Below, in pieces: positions 1-7,428 of a stretch of DNA of 13,853 nt. The notes under the pieces were generated by a model that did not search any database, had not been told where the DNA came from, and saw only the letters and a program-made list of their open reading frames with translations. Source of the stretch: Sphingomonas sp. (GTDB lineage: Bacteria > Pseudomonadota > Alphaproteobacteria > Sphingomonadales > Sphingomonadaceae); the NCBI GenBank assembly GCA_021154945.1, contig JAJNQF010000274.1, forward strand, positions 1 through 13,853, given 5' to 3'. Within the stretch, counting starts at the first letter, position 1, and each line of letters begins with the position of its first letter. Made by a program: the position numbers and the translations under genes.

Positions 1-130
1 TGACGAAGCGGTTGTAACTGCGGCTCATTCCGCCGTCGGGGGTCCTCGAAGGATGCCAGCGCGTCCCTCGCCACGTGCTATCCGTCTTTAGGGCCTCGCC
101 TTAAGCGCTTGTGAAGGCCCATACCGCTAC

Positions 131-1684
131 ATGCCCGATACGATGGACACCGCGATCCCTGCCCCCCCGCCGGCAAACGTGCCTGAGACCCTGTCGGCGT
201 CTGGGCCATTGGACGCTCTGGGCGGGTCCTCCGAACCAACCTCGCTCGCCGGACAGGTCCGCAGCGCGCTCATATGGCGATCGGGTAGCCAGATCGTCGC
301 GCAGATGGTGCAATGGTGCGCGACCTTCCTGGTCATCCGCATCCTGGCGCCCGCCGATTACGGCCTGTTCGCGATGTGCCAGGTGGTCCTCACCTTCATG
401 GCGATGCTCAACGGCTATGGTCTGGCGAGCGGGCTCATCCAACAAAAGGAGATCAGCGAACGCGAGGTGCGCCAGCTATTCGGGATGCTGATCGTCCTGA
501 ACGTCGGGCTTGCCGTCGCCCAGCTCGCGCTCGCGCCGCTAGCATCCGCCTATTACCGCCAGCCGATCGTCGGCGACATGCTCCGCGTCCAGGCGCTGCT
601 CTATCTGACGACACCGTTCATCGCGCTCCCGTATGCGCTGCTGTCGCGGGCGATGGATTTCCGTCACCAAGCCAAGGCGAACATCACCGCGTCGATCGCC
701 TCCGCCAGTGCGGCGCTGGGCGGTGCACTCTATGGTCTCGGGGTATGGACGTTGGTGCTGGCGCCGATCGTGCTGTTCAGCGTGCGCGGGGCGATGATGA
801 CGTGGAGCGCGCGGTCGCTGGTCTGGCCGAGCTTCGACTTTCGCGGCGCGGGGACGATCGCGCGCTATGGCGGGGTAATGGCGGCGGGGCAGCTGTTCTG
901 GTTCCTGCAGAGCCAGGCGGACGTGTTCATCGCCGGGCGCAGCTTTTCCCCGCACATGCTAGGCATCTATACGACCAGCCTGTTCCTCACCCAGATCTTC
1001 GTATCGAAATTCGTGCCGCCGCTGAACGAGGTCGCCTTCTCGGCCTATGCGCGGATGCAAGGCGATCCCGATGCGATCGGGCGCGCGTTCGTGAAGGGCG
1101 CGGCGATGGTGATGATCGTCGCGATGCCGTTCTACATGGGGCTCGCCGCCACCGCGGAGCCACTGGTACTGACCGTGCTCGGCGAGAAATGGCGCGAGAC
1201 GGCGCCGGTGGTTCACCTGCTCGCGCTTGCGATGCCGTTTATGACACTGCAGGTGCTGTTCACGCCGGCGTCCGATGCGCGCGGTCGGCCGGGGATCGGC
1301 GTCAGGAACGGCGCGACCGGGGCGCTGATCTTGACGATCGCGTTCCTCGTCGGGGTGCAATGGGGCCCGACCGGGATGGGGATCGCCTGGATCGCGGCGT
1401 ATCCGGTGTACCTGGCGATCAGCGCGTGGCGGACCTTGCCGGTGATCGGCGTGCGGGCGCGCGACGTCGTGCGCGCGGTCGCAGCGCCGGCGATCGCGGC
1501 GATTGCGATGGCGGCGATCGTCACGCTGGTGGACCGCAACCTACCGCCGATGGACGCGCATTGGCGGCTGGCCGTGCTCGTGCCCGTCGGGGCGGCGGTC
1601 TATGCGACCTGGATGCTGGTGTTTGCGCGGTCGAGGATCCGGGACCTGGTTGCTCTCGTGCGGAAGCAGCCGGTTGCGGGTTGA
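131..1684 (+). CDS. Wzx-type polysaccharide flippase (MOP superfamily)
   Basis: The 517-residue protein looks like a lipopolysaccharide/exopolysaccharide biosynthesis flippase, which moves lipid-linked sugar repeat units across the inner membrane. It shows about a dozen hydrophobic segments. The first begins near residue 49 (WRSGSQIVAQ) and is followed by VIRILAPADYGLFAM, a pattern typical of the N-terminal helices of this family. The first ~45 residues are Pro/Ala-rich and probably disordered cytoplasmic sequence. The length is usual for the family. The start at ATG 131 has only a distant GAAGG upstream; the in-frame ATG at 143 is an alternative. No partner glycosyltransferase or polymerase is visible, so the substrate cannot be named. 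The first 130 bases are probably its upstream region; I see no complete gene there. The family call is strong, the substrate unknown. Confidence 0.88.
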   Translation: MPDTMDTAIPAPPPANVPETLSASGPLDALGGSSEPTSLAGQVRSALIWRSGSQIVAQMVQWCATFLVIRILAPADYGLFAMCQVVLTFMAMLNGYGLASGLIQQKEISEREVRQLFGMLIVLNVGLAVAQLALAPLASAYYRQPIVGDMLRVQALLYLTTPFIALPYALLSRAMDFRHQAKANITASIASASAALGGALYGLGVWTLVLAPIVLFSVRGAMMTWSARSLVWPSFDFRGAGTIARYGGVMAAGQLFWFLQSQADVFIAGRSFSPHMLGIYTTSLFLTQIFVSKFVPPLNEVAFSAYARMQGDPDAIGRAFVKGAAMVMIVAMPFYMGLAATAEPLVLTVLGEKWRETAPVVHLLALAMPFMTLQVLFTPASDARGRPGIGVRNGATGALILTIAFLVGVQWGPTGMGIAWIAAYPVYLAISAWRTLPVIGVRARDVVRAVAAPAIAAIAMAAIVTLVDRNLPPMDAHWRLAVLVPVGAAVYATWMLVFARSRIRDLVALVRKQPVAG

Positions 1685-1772
1685 GCGACTCTCGCAGGCG
1701 TAGTCACGCGTAGTTGAGGGAAGATCAAACTGCGGTGCCGTGTCCTCCCCCACCGTCCCGCTTTGCGGTCCA

Positions 1773-1792
1773 CCTCCCCCGGGCGGGGGAGG
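1773..1792. terminator. C/G-rich hairpin between convergent genes
   Basis: Perfect 8-bp arms CCTCCCCC and GGGGGAGG flank a 4-base loop. It lies between the 3' ends of the flippase and the CBS-domain gene, where a bidirectional terminator is expected. It has no T-run, so it could instead be a REP-like intergenic repeat; a similar half-motif (CCTCCCCC) occurs about 30 bases upstream. Confidence 0.5.
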
Positions 1793-1811
1793 ATACTCGG
1801 AAGAGCCTTGG

Positions 1812-2240
1812 TCAGGCGGACTGGATGTATTCGCGCATCGCCGCGGCGTCGGCTTCGATCCGGTCGATGCGGTATTTGACGAGATCGCCGATCGAGACGA
1901 ATCCGACGAGCGTGTCGCCCTCGATCACGGGCAGATGACGGATCCGGCGCTGGGTCATCAGCGAGAGCGCGCCGATGACCGACTCGCCCGGGCCGACCGA
2001 CTTCACCTCCGTGGTCATCACGTCGCCGATCCGCTCCGCCAACGCCGTGGCGCCATCCGCCTGCAGGCAGTGGATGACGTCGCGTTCGGAAAAGATGCCG
2101 ACCACGCGGCCGTCGTCGAGCACCGGTGCCGCCCCGATCCGCTTCTCCGCGAGCAGGGCCACCGCCTCCGCCACGGTCGTATCGGGAGTCAGCGACTGGA
2201 TGCCACCCTTTCGGTCCTTCAGGATCGCCGCGATCGTCAT
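1812..2240 (-). CDS. Two-CBS-domain protein
   Basis: A 142-residue stand-alone CBS-pair (Bateman) protein. CBS 1 covers about residues 8-62 and ends in GIFSERD. CBS 2 covers about residues 74-128 and ends in GFVSIGD. Between them is the usual linker with DVMTTEV. Such proteins bind adenine nucleotides and usually regulate a partner by sensing energy state; the partner cannot be told from this sequence. The start at 2240 is supported by GAGGAGAGG just upstream. Only 47 bases separate it from the divergent membrane-protein gene, so the two probably share or overlap their control regions. The length and domain order are normal for a small soluble CBS protein. Confidence 0.9.
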   Translation of the reverse strand: MTIAAILKDRKGGIQSLTPDTTVAEAVALLAEKRIGAAPVLDDGRVVGIFSERDVIHCLQADGATALAERIGDVMTTEVKSVGPGESVIGALSLMTQRRIRHLPVIEGDTLVGFVSIGDLVKYRIDRIEADAAAMREYIQSA

Positions 2241-2287
2241 CTTCGCCTCTCCTCAACTGCGTCTGTTGCGCGTGGCTTGAGGAAACC

Positions 2288-2626
2288 ATGTTTGCGCGGC
2301 AATGTGAAGCGATGACCGATCGCCAGCCCAACGCTCCGGCCGACCCGCCGACCGGACCCCCGACCGGACTGGACGACCCGCATTATGCGGCGTTCGCATG
2401 GGCGCGGTTTCGCGGGATCATGGCGTGGATGGTGCTGACCGCGGCGATCTGCGTCGCGGCGGTGATCGCGGCGATGGCGCATCTGCAGGGACCGCTGCAT
2501 CTGGTGACGATGCTGGCGGTGATCGGCGGGGTCGGCGGATCGGTGATGATGGCCGGCCTGCTGATGGGGCTTGCCTTCCTCAGTTCGGGCAGCGGACACG
2601 ACGAGGACGTGACGCGGATCGACTGA
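2288..2626 (+). CDS. Small two-helix membrane protein, function unknown
   Basis: A 112-residue protein that I do not recognise by function. The first ~40 residues are Pro- and Asp-rich and probably cytoplasmic. Two hydrophobic segments follow, about residues 44-64 and 72-98, the second rich in Gly and Met. The tail is short and acidic (GHDEDVTRID). The start at 2288 is preceded by GAGGAAACC, a good ribosome binding site at close spacing; ATG 2312 is in frame and possible. The gene is divergent from the CBS gene and convergent with the GH43 gene, with a strong hairpin after its stop. It may be a conserved hypothetical protein of its lineage, but nothing here assigns a role. Confidence 0.75.
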   Translation: MFARQCEAMTDRQPNAPADPPTGPPTGLDDPHYAAFAWARFRGIMAWMVLTAAICVAAVIAAMAHLQGPLHLVTMLAVIGGVGGSVMMAGLLMGLAFLSSGSGHDEDVTRID

Positions 2627-2646
2627 GCCTGCCCGTTATCGACAGA

Positions 2647-2672
2647 CGGGGTTCCGGCGCACCGGAACCCCG
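2647..2672. terminator. Perfect 11-bp hairpin between convergent genes
   Basis: Arms CGGGGTTCCGG and CCGGAACCCCG pair perfectly around a CGCA loop. The hairpin lies 20 bases after the membrane-protein stop and 6 bases from the GH43 stop. A moderate T-rich stretch (ATCATTTCTTG) follows on the plus strand. The position fits a bidirectional intrinsic terminator. Confidence 0.75.
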
Positions 2673-2677
2673 CTGGA

Positions 2678-3772
2678 TCATTTCTTGAACGGATCGATCA
2701 GCCGAATCGTGCCATCCGGATTGAAGGTCAATTCGGTCATCTTCGCCGAGCGGAGGTGGTTCTTATTCGACAATTGCGTGTCGTGATAAAACAGCCACCA
2801 GCGGTTCTGGAACTGGACGATCGAATGGTGCGACGTCCAGCCCTGGACCGGCGACAGGATATGGCCGGTATAGCGGAACGGCCCATAGGGATTGTCGCCG
2901 ATCGCATAGGCCAGGAAGTGCGTGTCGCCGGTCGAATAGGTGAAGTAATATTTGCCCGCGCGCTTGAACAGCCACGCAGCTTCGAAGAAGCGCCGGTCGT
3001 GATCGCCACCCAAGAGCGGCTTGCCTGCCTCATCGACGATCTGCACGTCGCGCGGAGGCTCGGCGAACTGTTTCATGTCCGCGGACATCCGCGCGACCTT
3101 CGGGGATAGCGCCGGCCGGTCGTCCTGCTTCAGATCTGTATCGCCGGCATTCGGATCGAAACTGCCCTTGCTCCAGCGCTGCAACTGGCCACCCCAGATG
3201 CCGCCGAAATACATGTAGCTCTCGCCGGTCGTGTCGGTGAACACGGCAGGATCGATCGAATAACTGCCCCGGATCGGCTGCGCCTCGGCCTTGAACGGGC
3301 CGGTCGGGGACTTCGACGTGGCGACGCCGATACGGAACACACCCTGTTTGTCCCGCGCGGGCATATAGAGATAATAGGTACCGTTCTTATAGGCTGCGTC
3401 CGGCGCCCAGGTCTGCTTGGATGCCCAGGGAATCTGCTTCACGTCGATGGCGACCGGATGGATCGTCACCGGACCACCGGGGCGATCCATGCTCAGCACC
3501 CGGTAATCGTGCATCGCATATTGATTGCCCAGATCGTCGTCGGGGATGCCGGCGTCGACATCGTGGCTCGGATACACGTAGATCTTGCCGTTGAAGACAT
3601 GCGCGGAGGGATCCGCGACGTAGATCTTGGTGACGAGCGGCTGTGCCAGATAGCGTTTGCCGTCGGGGCTGCGGGGCTCCGGCTTGGTCGTACTCTGTGC
3701 AAGCGCGAGGCCGGCGACGAGCAGAAACGGCAACGTCGTGATAAGGGCGGGCGGGCGAAGGCGCATAGTCAT
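2678..3772 (-). CDS. Secreted glycoside hydrolase family 43 protein
   Basis: A 364-residue GH43-type five-bladed beta-propeller enzyme, a family of beta-xylosidases and alpha-L-arabinofuranosidases acting on plant polysaccharides by inversion. The N-terminus is a signal peptide: basic start, hydrophobic core, and a probable cut after ALA at residue 25. The three expected carboxylates are visible. Asp54 in VADPSAHVF is the base, Asp174 in SIDPAVF is the pKa modulator, and Glu264 in FFEAAW is the acid. TWAPD near residue 121 is also typical. The start at 3772 is supported by AGGAAGG five bases upstream. No transporter or regulator lies next to it, so the sugar substrate is uncertain. It is intact and ends at the hairpin shared with its convergent neighbour. 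Confidence 0.92.
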   Translation of the reverse strand: MTMRLRPPALITTLPFLLVAGLALAQSTTKPEPRSPDGKRYLAQPLVTKIYVADPSAHVFNGKIYVYPSHDVDAGIPDDDLGNQYAMHDYRVLSMDRPGGPVTIHPVAIDVKQIPWASKQTWAPDAAYKNGTYYLYMPARDKQGVFRIGVATSKSPTGPFKAEAQPIRGSYSIDPAVFTDTTGESYMYFGGIWGGQLQRWSKGSFDPNAGDTDLKQDDRPALSPKVARMSADMKQFAEPPRDVQIVDEAGKPLLGGDHDRRFFEAAWLFKRAGKYYFTYSTGDTHFLAYAIGDNPYGPFRYTGHILSPVQGWTSHHSIVQFQNRWWLFYHDTQLSNKNHLRSAKMTELTFNPDGTIRLIDPFKK

Positions 3773-4089
3773 TAATCCTTCCTGTCGGGCGACCTTCTGC
3801 GAGGTCTGTCGAGCGATGAACTACGGTAGATAGCGCTACCATATGAAGGAGTGTGCGGCGGAGCAAGGGATTGCTCGAGCGCTGGCCGGAATCCATCATG
3901 GTGGTGCGAGTGCCGATGCAGCGGGCCAGCTGAAGACCGTAGCGGTGTGCCGCGACATCCGCTTCATCTGGACGATGAATATGCGCGGCCGGGGGTACGG
4001 GTATTACAGTAAGGGAGGGTTTGGCTCGCCGCAGTTCTTTCGGGTCGAATCGACCGTGTCGTCATTCACTAAGAGCTGCTCAATCAGCC

Positions 4090-4114
4090 TTTGAAAAACC
4101 ACGGTTTTTTCAAA
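4090..4114. terminator. A/T-armed hairpin, possible terminator
   Basis: TTTGAAAAACC pairs with GGTTTTTTCAAA, with one bulged T, around a tiny loop. The T-run on either strand would suit an intrinsic terminator, but no gene ends close to it; tniQ ends about 370 bases away. It could equally be part of a mobile-element edge. Confidence 0.4.
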
Positions 4115-4253
4115 CTGAGCGGCGAACCCGCTTTCACCCTAGCCGCTCATTCCGACTGAATCTTTCACTTCTCCCGCTCGGGGGGTGAGCAAGCTGGGGC
4201 AGTTCGGGCCTCCATCGCCGTCCCGCCCTCGCCTACGTGAGATGAAGATACGC

Positions 4254-4306
4254 CGCGTTCGCTACTCGCAAACAGGCGGGCGAAGGCGTCAGGCAGTAGC
4301 GACGCG
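4254..4306. repeat. Inverted repeat, 12-bp arms with 28-base loop
   Basis: The left arm at 4254-4266 (CGCGTTCGCTACT) and the right arm at 4295-4306 (AGTAGCGACGCG) are reverse complements except for one extra T in the left arm. It lies about 180 bases downstream of tniQ. It could be a hairpin in the tail of the tns transcript or a protein-binding dyad near a transposon end; the sequence does not decide. Confidence 0.5.
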
Positions 4307-4487
4307 CAGGCGCATCGGAAAAGTATCGGAGTTGGCGTGGCGCTCAGGGCTGGGACGATGGAAGGTCGTTCATCACGAGCCGAACAGAGCTCCGCAGAGC
4401 CGAGGCAATTGGTTGCTGAACCAGACGATGCGGGTCGGCACTTTTCAGAGCCTGACCGGCACGGTCTTGGCTATTCTAGAGCGGGGA

Positions 4488-6371
4488 TCAATCAGTATGC
4501 GGGAGGAGCCCCCCTGCCGTTCTCTTGAGCGTCGGGTTCTCCGCCCCCCGCTTCTCGATGTGGCTAAGCACGATCCGTTCCGCACGTTCGCGGCTCCAGA
4601 GGCCAGGGGCAATCTGGTTCACGCGATTTGCGTCGAGCAGCATGGCCGTGTTCTTGATCGGATAGTCAAAGCGTCGGGCGATGTCCGAGGTGGTTACGCC
4701 CATGCGCGCACGTTCCAGCACATCGGCAACCGAGTATAGCCTTTTCTTCGGGGTCCCGCTCGAAACGAGGCCCTTCAGAAGCTCCGGTGCGGAGACGTTC
4801 CCGTTGAGGCACTCGAGGGCGTCGCCTTGCGTCCACTTGTCTGCGCGCTCGATGCTCATCTCGACTCGGGGATCGGTGAGGTCGATCAGGGTCGGAATGG
4901 CACGAGCGCTGACCCGGAGCCGACCTGCGATGGGCGTGTCGACGTCTACATTCTGAATCATGAAGGCGATGTCGCCATCGAGCATGGCGGCGATCGCGGC
5001 GCCCCAGGGTTTCATGCGACCGGACACGTGACGCATCGCCTCAACGAAAGGAATGGTATCGCCTAACTCGGAACGATTGAGCTTGAGCCTGTCGACGAGA
5101 TCGCGCGCCGCCGCCAAGTGCGTCACGGTCTGCTTCATACCTTCACTTGGCGGCGCTGGTGCGAACAGCCGGCTTTGGAGCAACTGTTCGAGACCGTAGA
5201 GCGGAAGGCCGAGGTAACTGGCAGCTCGGGAGCGGGAACCCGCTATGCGGAGAAGCGGCGCGACGGCGACAACCTCGGACGGATCGAACGCCCTCACCCT
5301 CAACGAACCGAAACCCCAGACGTGTTTGGTGAATCGGCCTTCGTCCCACGCCTGCTTCAAGGCCGTTTCGTCGACCCCGCCGAGTCGCGCTGCCGCCATC
5401 GCGCCGATGAAGGCCGATTCGACCTTTCCGTTGGAGCCGGATGGCGCGTAGATCCGGCGCGGTGCCGCACTCGGCCCTACGGTCGCCAGCGATGATGGAC
5501 GGGGGACGTCGACGGTCTGGCTGCAACTGTCGAGGACGGTGTAGTGACGCAGGATCCAGCTTCGGACGTTCTCGGGACAGTGCTGGCAAAAACTGATGTC
5601 GTTCAGACCTTCGGGCCATCTGATGACCGCATCGCACGCCTGCGCGAGCGCACGGACCCGAACCAGAAAATCGGAAGTTTCGGCCTCGGCGCTCGCCGCC
5701 CGCGCGATGTTCATGACGATGTCGTGGAGCAACGTGCGGTCGACACCGCGAATAGCCGGCGGCAGCATGGCCAAGGCAGTATCCTGTTCAACGGGGTCGG
5801 GATCGACCAGACCTGCGAGGAACCCGAGGCTGTCACGCAGTTCGTCAGGGACGGGAACGGGCTCGATCTTGCCGAGACTTCCCCCGCATGAATGGCAGCG
5901 GCTCGAGCCGTTGACGGTCACCCAGTTCTGCTGGACGCCTTTTTCCTCGCACGGACAGATGGTCTGAAGCATGTCCCACCCGACCGTCGAGAACGGCAGA
6001 TCCCGGAGCTCGTGCGTGGCGGGATGATAGAGTGAGCCGTCCCTGATGGCGGCTGGTGAAAAGCGCCTGACCCGATCCTCGATACGGCCTTTCATGACAT
6101 GCAATCCGAAGAAGGACCTGTGGCCACGGCCATGGGGCGGGTAGCGTCTTGCGACGACTTCCGATTCTTCGATCTGAAGGGCGTCGGCGAGTCCGGCGAC
6201 GTCCAGATGAACGCTTTCCGATACTAGCACCCGGTTACGGTTCGGCATCCCGAAATGCTGGAGCATGCCGAACGAGTTGGGGATGTTGTTCTTCAGGCAG
6301 GCGTCGAAAACGGTTCCCCGGAGCGATGCTCCGGGGAAGAGGTCGGCCTCGCGCAGAGCCCGCCGCGCCAT
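4488..6371 (-). CDS. tniQ: TniQ/TnsD-family transposon target-selection protein
   Basis: A 627-residue TniQ-family protein, the DNA-binding component that picks the insertion site in Tn7-like elements and recruits the TnsC ATPase. The N-terminus (LFPGASLRGTVF, LLQHFG-like MLQHFG) matches the family opening. A zinc-binding region has Cys139, Cys141, Cys159 and Cys162, and a further pair at Cys262/Cys265. Helix-turn-helix-like stretches are seen near residues 382-400 (SRAASYLGLPLYGLEQLLQ) and 560-583 (TTSDIARRFDYPIKNTAML). The long C-terminal part resembles TnsD, which reads a fixed attachment site, rather than the short TniQ of Tn5053 or CRISPR-associated elements. The start at 6371 has GAGGAA eight bases upstream and lies one base after the tnsC stop, so the two are translationally linked. 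Last gene of the operon. The specific target is unknown. Confidence 0.85.
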   Translation of the reverse strand: MARRALREADLFPGASLRGTVFDACLKNNIPNSFGMLQHFGMPNRNRVLVSESVHLDVAGLADALQIEESEVVARRYPPHGRGHRSFFGLHVMKGRIEDRVRRFSPAAIRDGSLYHPATHELRDLPFSTVGWDMLQTICPCEEKGVQQNWVTVNGSSRCHSCGGSLGKIEPVPVPDELRDSLGFLAGLVDPDPVEQDTALAMLPPAIRGVDRTLLHDIVMNIARAASAEAETSDFLVRVRALAQACDAVIRWPEGLNDISFCQHCPENVRSWILRHYTVLDSCSQTVDVPRPSSLATVGPSAAPRRIYAPSGSNGKVESAFIGAMAAARLGGVDETALKQAWDEGRFTKHVWGFGSLRVRAFDPSEVVAVAPLLRIAGSRSRAASYLGLPLYGLEQLLQSRLFAPAPPSEGMKQTVTHLAAARDLVDRLKLNRSELGDTIPFVEAMRHVSGRMKPWGAAIAAMLDGDIAFMIQNVDVDTPIAGRLRVSARAIPTLIDLTDPRVEMSIERADKWTQGDALECLNGNVSAPELLKGLVSSGTPKKRLYSVADVLERARMGVTTSDIARRFDYPIKNTAMLLDANRVNQIAPGLWSRERAERIVLSHIEKRGAENPTLKRTAGGLLPHTD

Positions 6372-6372
6372 C

Positions 6373-7428
6373 TCAGAGGTTCCTCAGCGGGTTGTAGCTG
6401 ATGAACTTGTGGGCGACGTTCCAGCGGTCGACCGCGATCACCAGATCCTCGAACGTGACGACGTCGCGGCCGTCTCGTACGACGTCCCGAACCACGGTAC
6501 GGATCGTCCCCATGAGCTGACCGATGATCCCTCCGGCGACCTCGTTCAGCGCCTTGTCGAGCTTCTCGGCGTCGAGGCCGATCGGCTTGGAGAGGATGCC
6601 GTCGGCGACGAGACGCTGATCGAGGTTCGTGAGGAGTCCGCGCCAGATTTCCTTGTCGTAATCGTCGTGCCACTCCAGCCGTCCGAGATGGCAGGGCGCG
6701 GTGAGACGTCCGCTGAGCTCCATGTCCTTGGCGAAGATGGGAACGGCCTCCTCGGTTCCAAGAAGAGCGACCGGTACGACTCCGCCGTCGAGGAGAAGCT
6801 TGACGGACGCGGTGATCTCGCCACCGAACCCGGACTTCTTGCCGCCGTGGTTGCTCTCGTCGATGATGACGAGCTGCGTCCCGGCGTCACCAAGTGCCTC
6901 GAGAGCACGACGACGCAGACTGTGCTCTGTGCCGTTGAGAGCGAAGCCATCACCCAGCTTCGCAAGCATCTCCACGTAGAGACTTCGGGCCGTCCCGGAG
7001 GAGTCCAGGCGCATGTGGAGAACGGGCAACGTCCCCTCCTCCGCCCCGGCGTTCAAGCGCTTGGCGTACTCCTCGGCGGTCGTGGTCTTGCCGGCGCCGG
7101 TGACCTCGAACAGCGTCATGCCGAGCATGGGCATGCCCTGCATGTGCAGCCCGGTGACACGAACCTCGTCGAACTCGGCATGGGTGCCGAGCTGACGCGG
7201 TTCCAGCAGGCGGATGCGGCGGACGCCCGCGACGGCCTTGCCGACCGAGGCGGACCGGTGCGCCAGGGAGCCCGGTCTCAATGCCGCGGGGTCGGGAAGA
7301 GGAGTGCAGGGTGCGCGACGGTCGGAGCCCGGCTGAGCACTCTTGCGGGGACCGCGCCGGGGCGGAACCTTCGGGTTGCTGGCGGCGGGTTCCGACTTCG
7401 GCGTCGAGTTGTTGGCGATGTCAGTCAT
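6373..7428 (-). CDS. tnsC: TnsC/TniB-type AAA+ ATPase
   Basis: A 351-residue AAA+ ATPase of the TnsC/TniB type, which in this family forms an ATP-dependent filament or ring on DNA and links the TniQ target selector to the TnsB transposase. The P-loop is VTGAGKTT (residues 109-116). Walker B is LVIIDES (186-192), followed by HGG, close to the family pattern. A sensor-like ALLGTEEA is at 221-228 and a possible arginine finger at Arg241. The first Gly of the classic GxxxxGKT motif is Glu108 here. Residues 1-60 are basic, Pro-rich and probably disordered. I chose the ATG at 7428, which overlaps the tnsB stop by 8 bases (ATGACTGA); the frame stays open upstream but only as tnsB shadow. The ribosome binding site is weak, consistent with translational coupling. 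Confidence 0.88.
   Translation of the reverse strand: MTDIANNSTPKSEPAASNPKVPPRRGPRKSAQPGSDRRAPCTPLPDPAALRPGSLAHRSASVGKAVAGVRRIRLLEPRQLGTHAEFDEVRVTGLHMQGMPMLGMTLFEVTGAGKTTTAEEYAKRLNAGAEEGTLPVLHMRLDSSGTARSLYVEMLAKLGDGFALNGTEHSLRRRALEALGDAGTQLVIIDESNHGGKKSGFGGEITASVKLLLDGGVVPVALLGTEEAVPIFAKDMELSGRLTAPCHLGRLEWHDDYDKEIWRGLLTNLDQRLVADGILSKPIGLDAEKLDKALNEVAGGIIGQLMGTIRTVVRDVVRDGRDVVTFEDLVIAVDRWNVAHKFISYNPLRNL

Larger units (their letters stand above)
3773..4487. other. Gene-poor gap between chromosome and tns operon
   Basis: No open frame here has both a good ribosome binding site and protein-like composition. An 83-codon frame at 3842-4094 (+) looks like chance. The stretch contains patches less GC-rich than the rest and two inverted repeats (4090-4114 and 4254-4306). 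It sits between the chromosomal GH43 gene and the 3' end of tniQ, so it should hold one transposon end if the element has no further cargo on this side. I searched by eye for a TGT-starting terminus with repeated TnsB-type sites and a matching partner, and could not establish one. Confidence 0.5.

Noticed and set aside
313..1713. A 466-codon frame inside the flippase in another frame.
   Set aside because: Arg/Ala/Gly-rich shadow translation; the overlapping frame has clear membrane helices and family pattern.
4057..4074. TGTCGTCATTCACTAAGA as a candidate transposon end because it starts TGTC like Tn5053-type termini.
   Set aside because: No inverted partner was found on the right side of the tns operon; only the 7-mer CTTAGTG recurs near 11955, which is too short to count.
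3842..4094. An 83-codon plus-strand frame in the intergenic gap.
   Set aside because: No clear ribosome binding site and the translation is not protein-like; coding potential is weak.
19..4160. Short shared word GCTCATTCCG near 22 and near 4145 as possible target-site or insertion repeat.
   Set aside because: Ten bases is too short, and the surrounding bases do not match; it may be part of a common dispersed intergenic sequence.
4201..4487. Repeated TnsB-type binding sites downstream of tniQ (for example ACGATG...GGTCG at about 4356 and 4426).
   Set aside because: Only two weak, differently spaced copies; not above what chance gives in GC-rich DNA.
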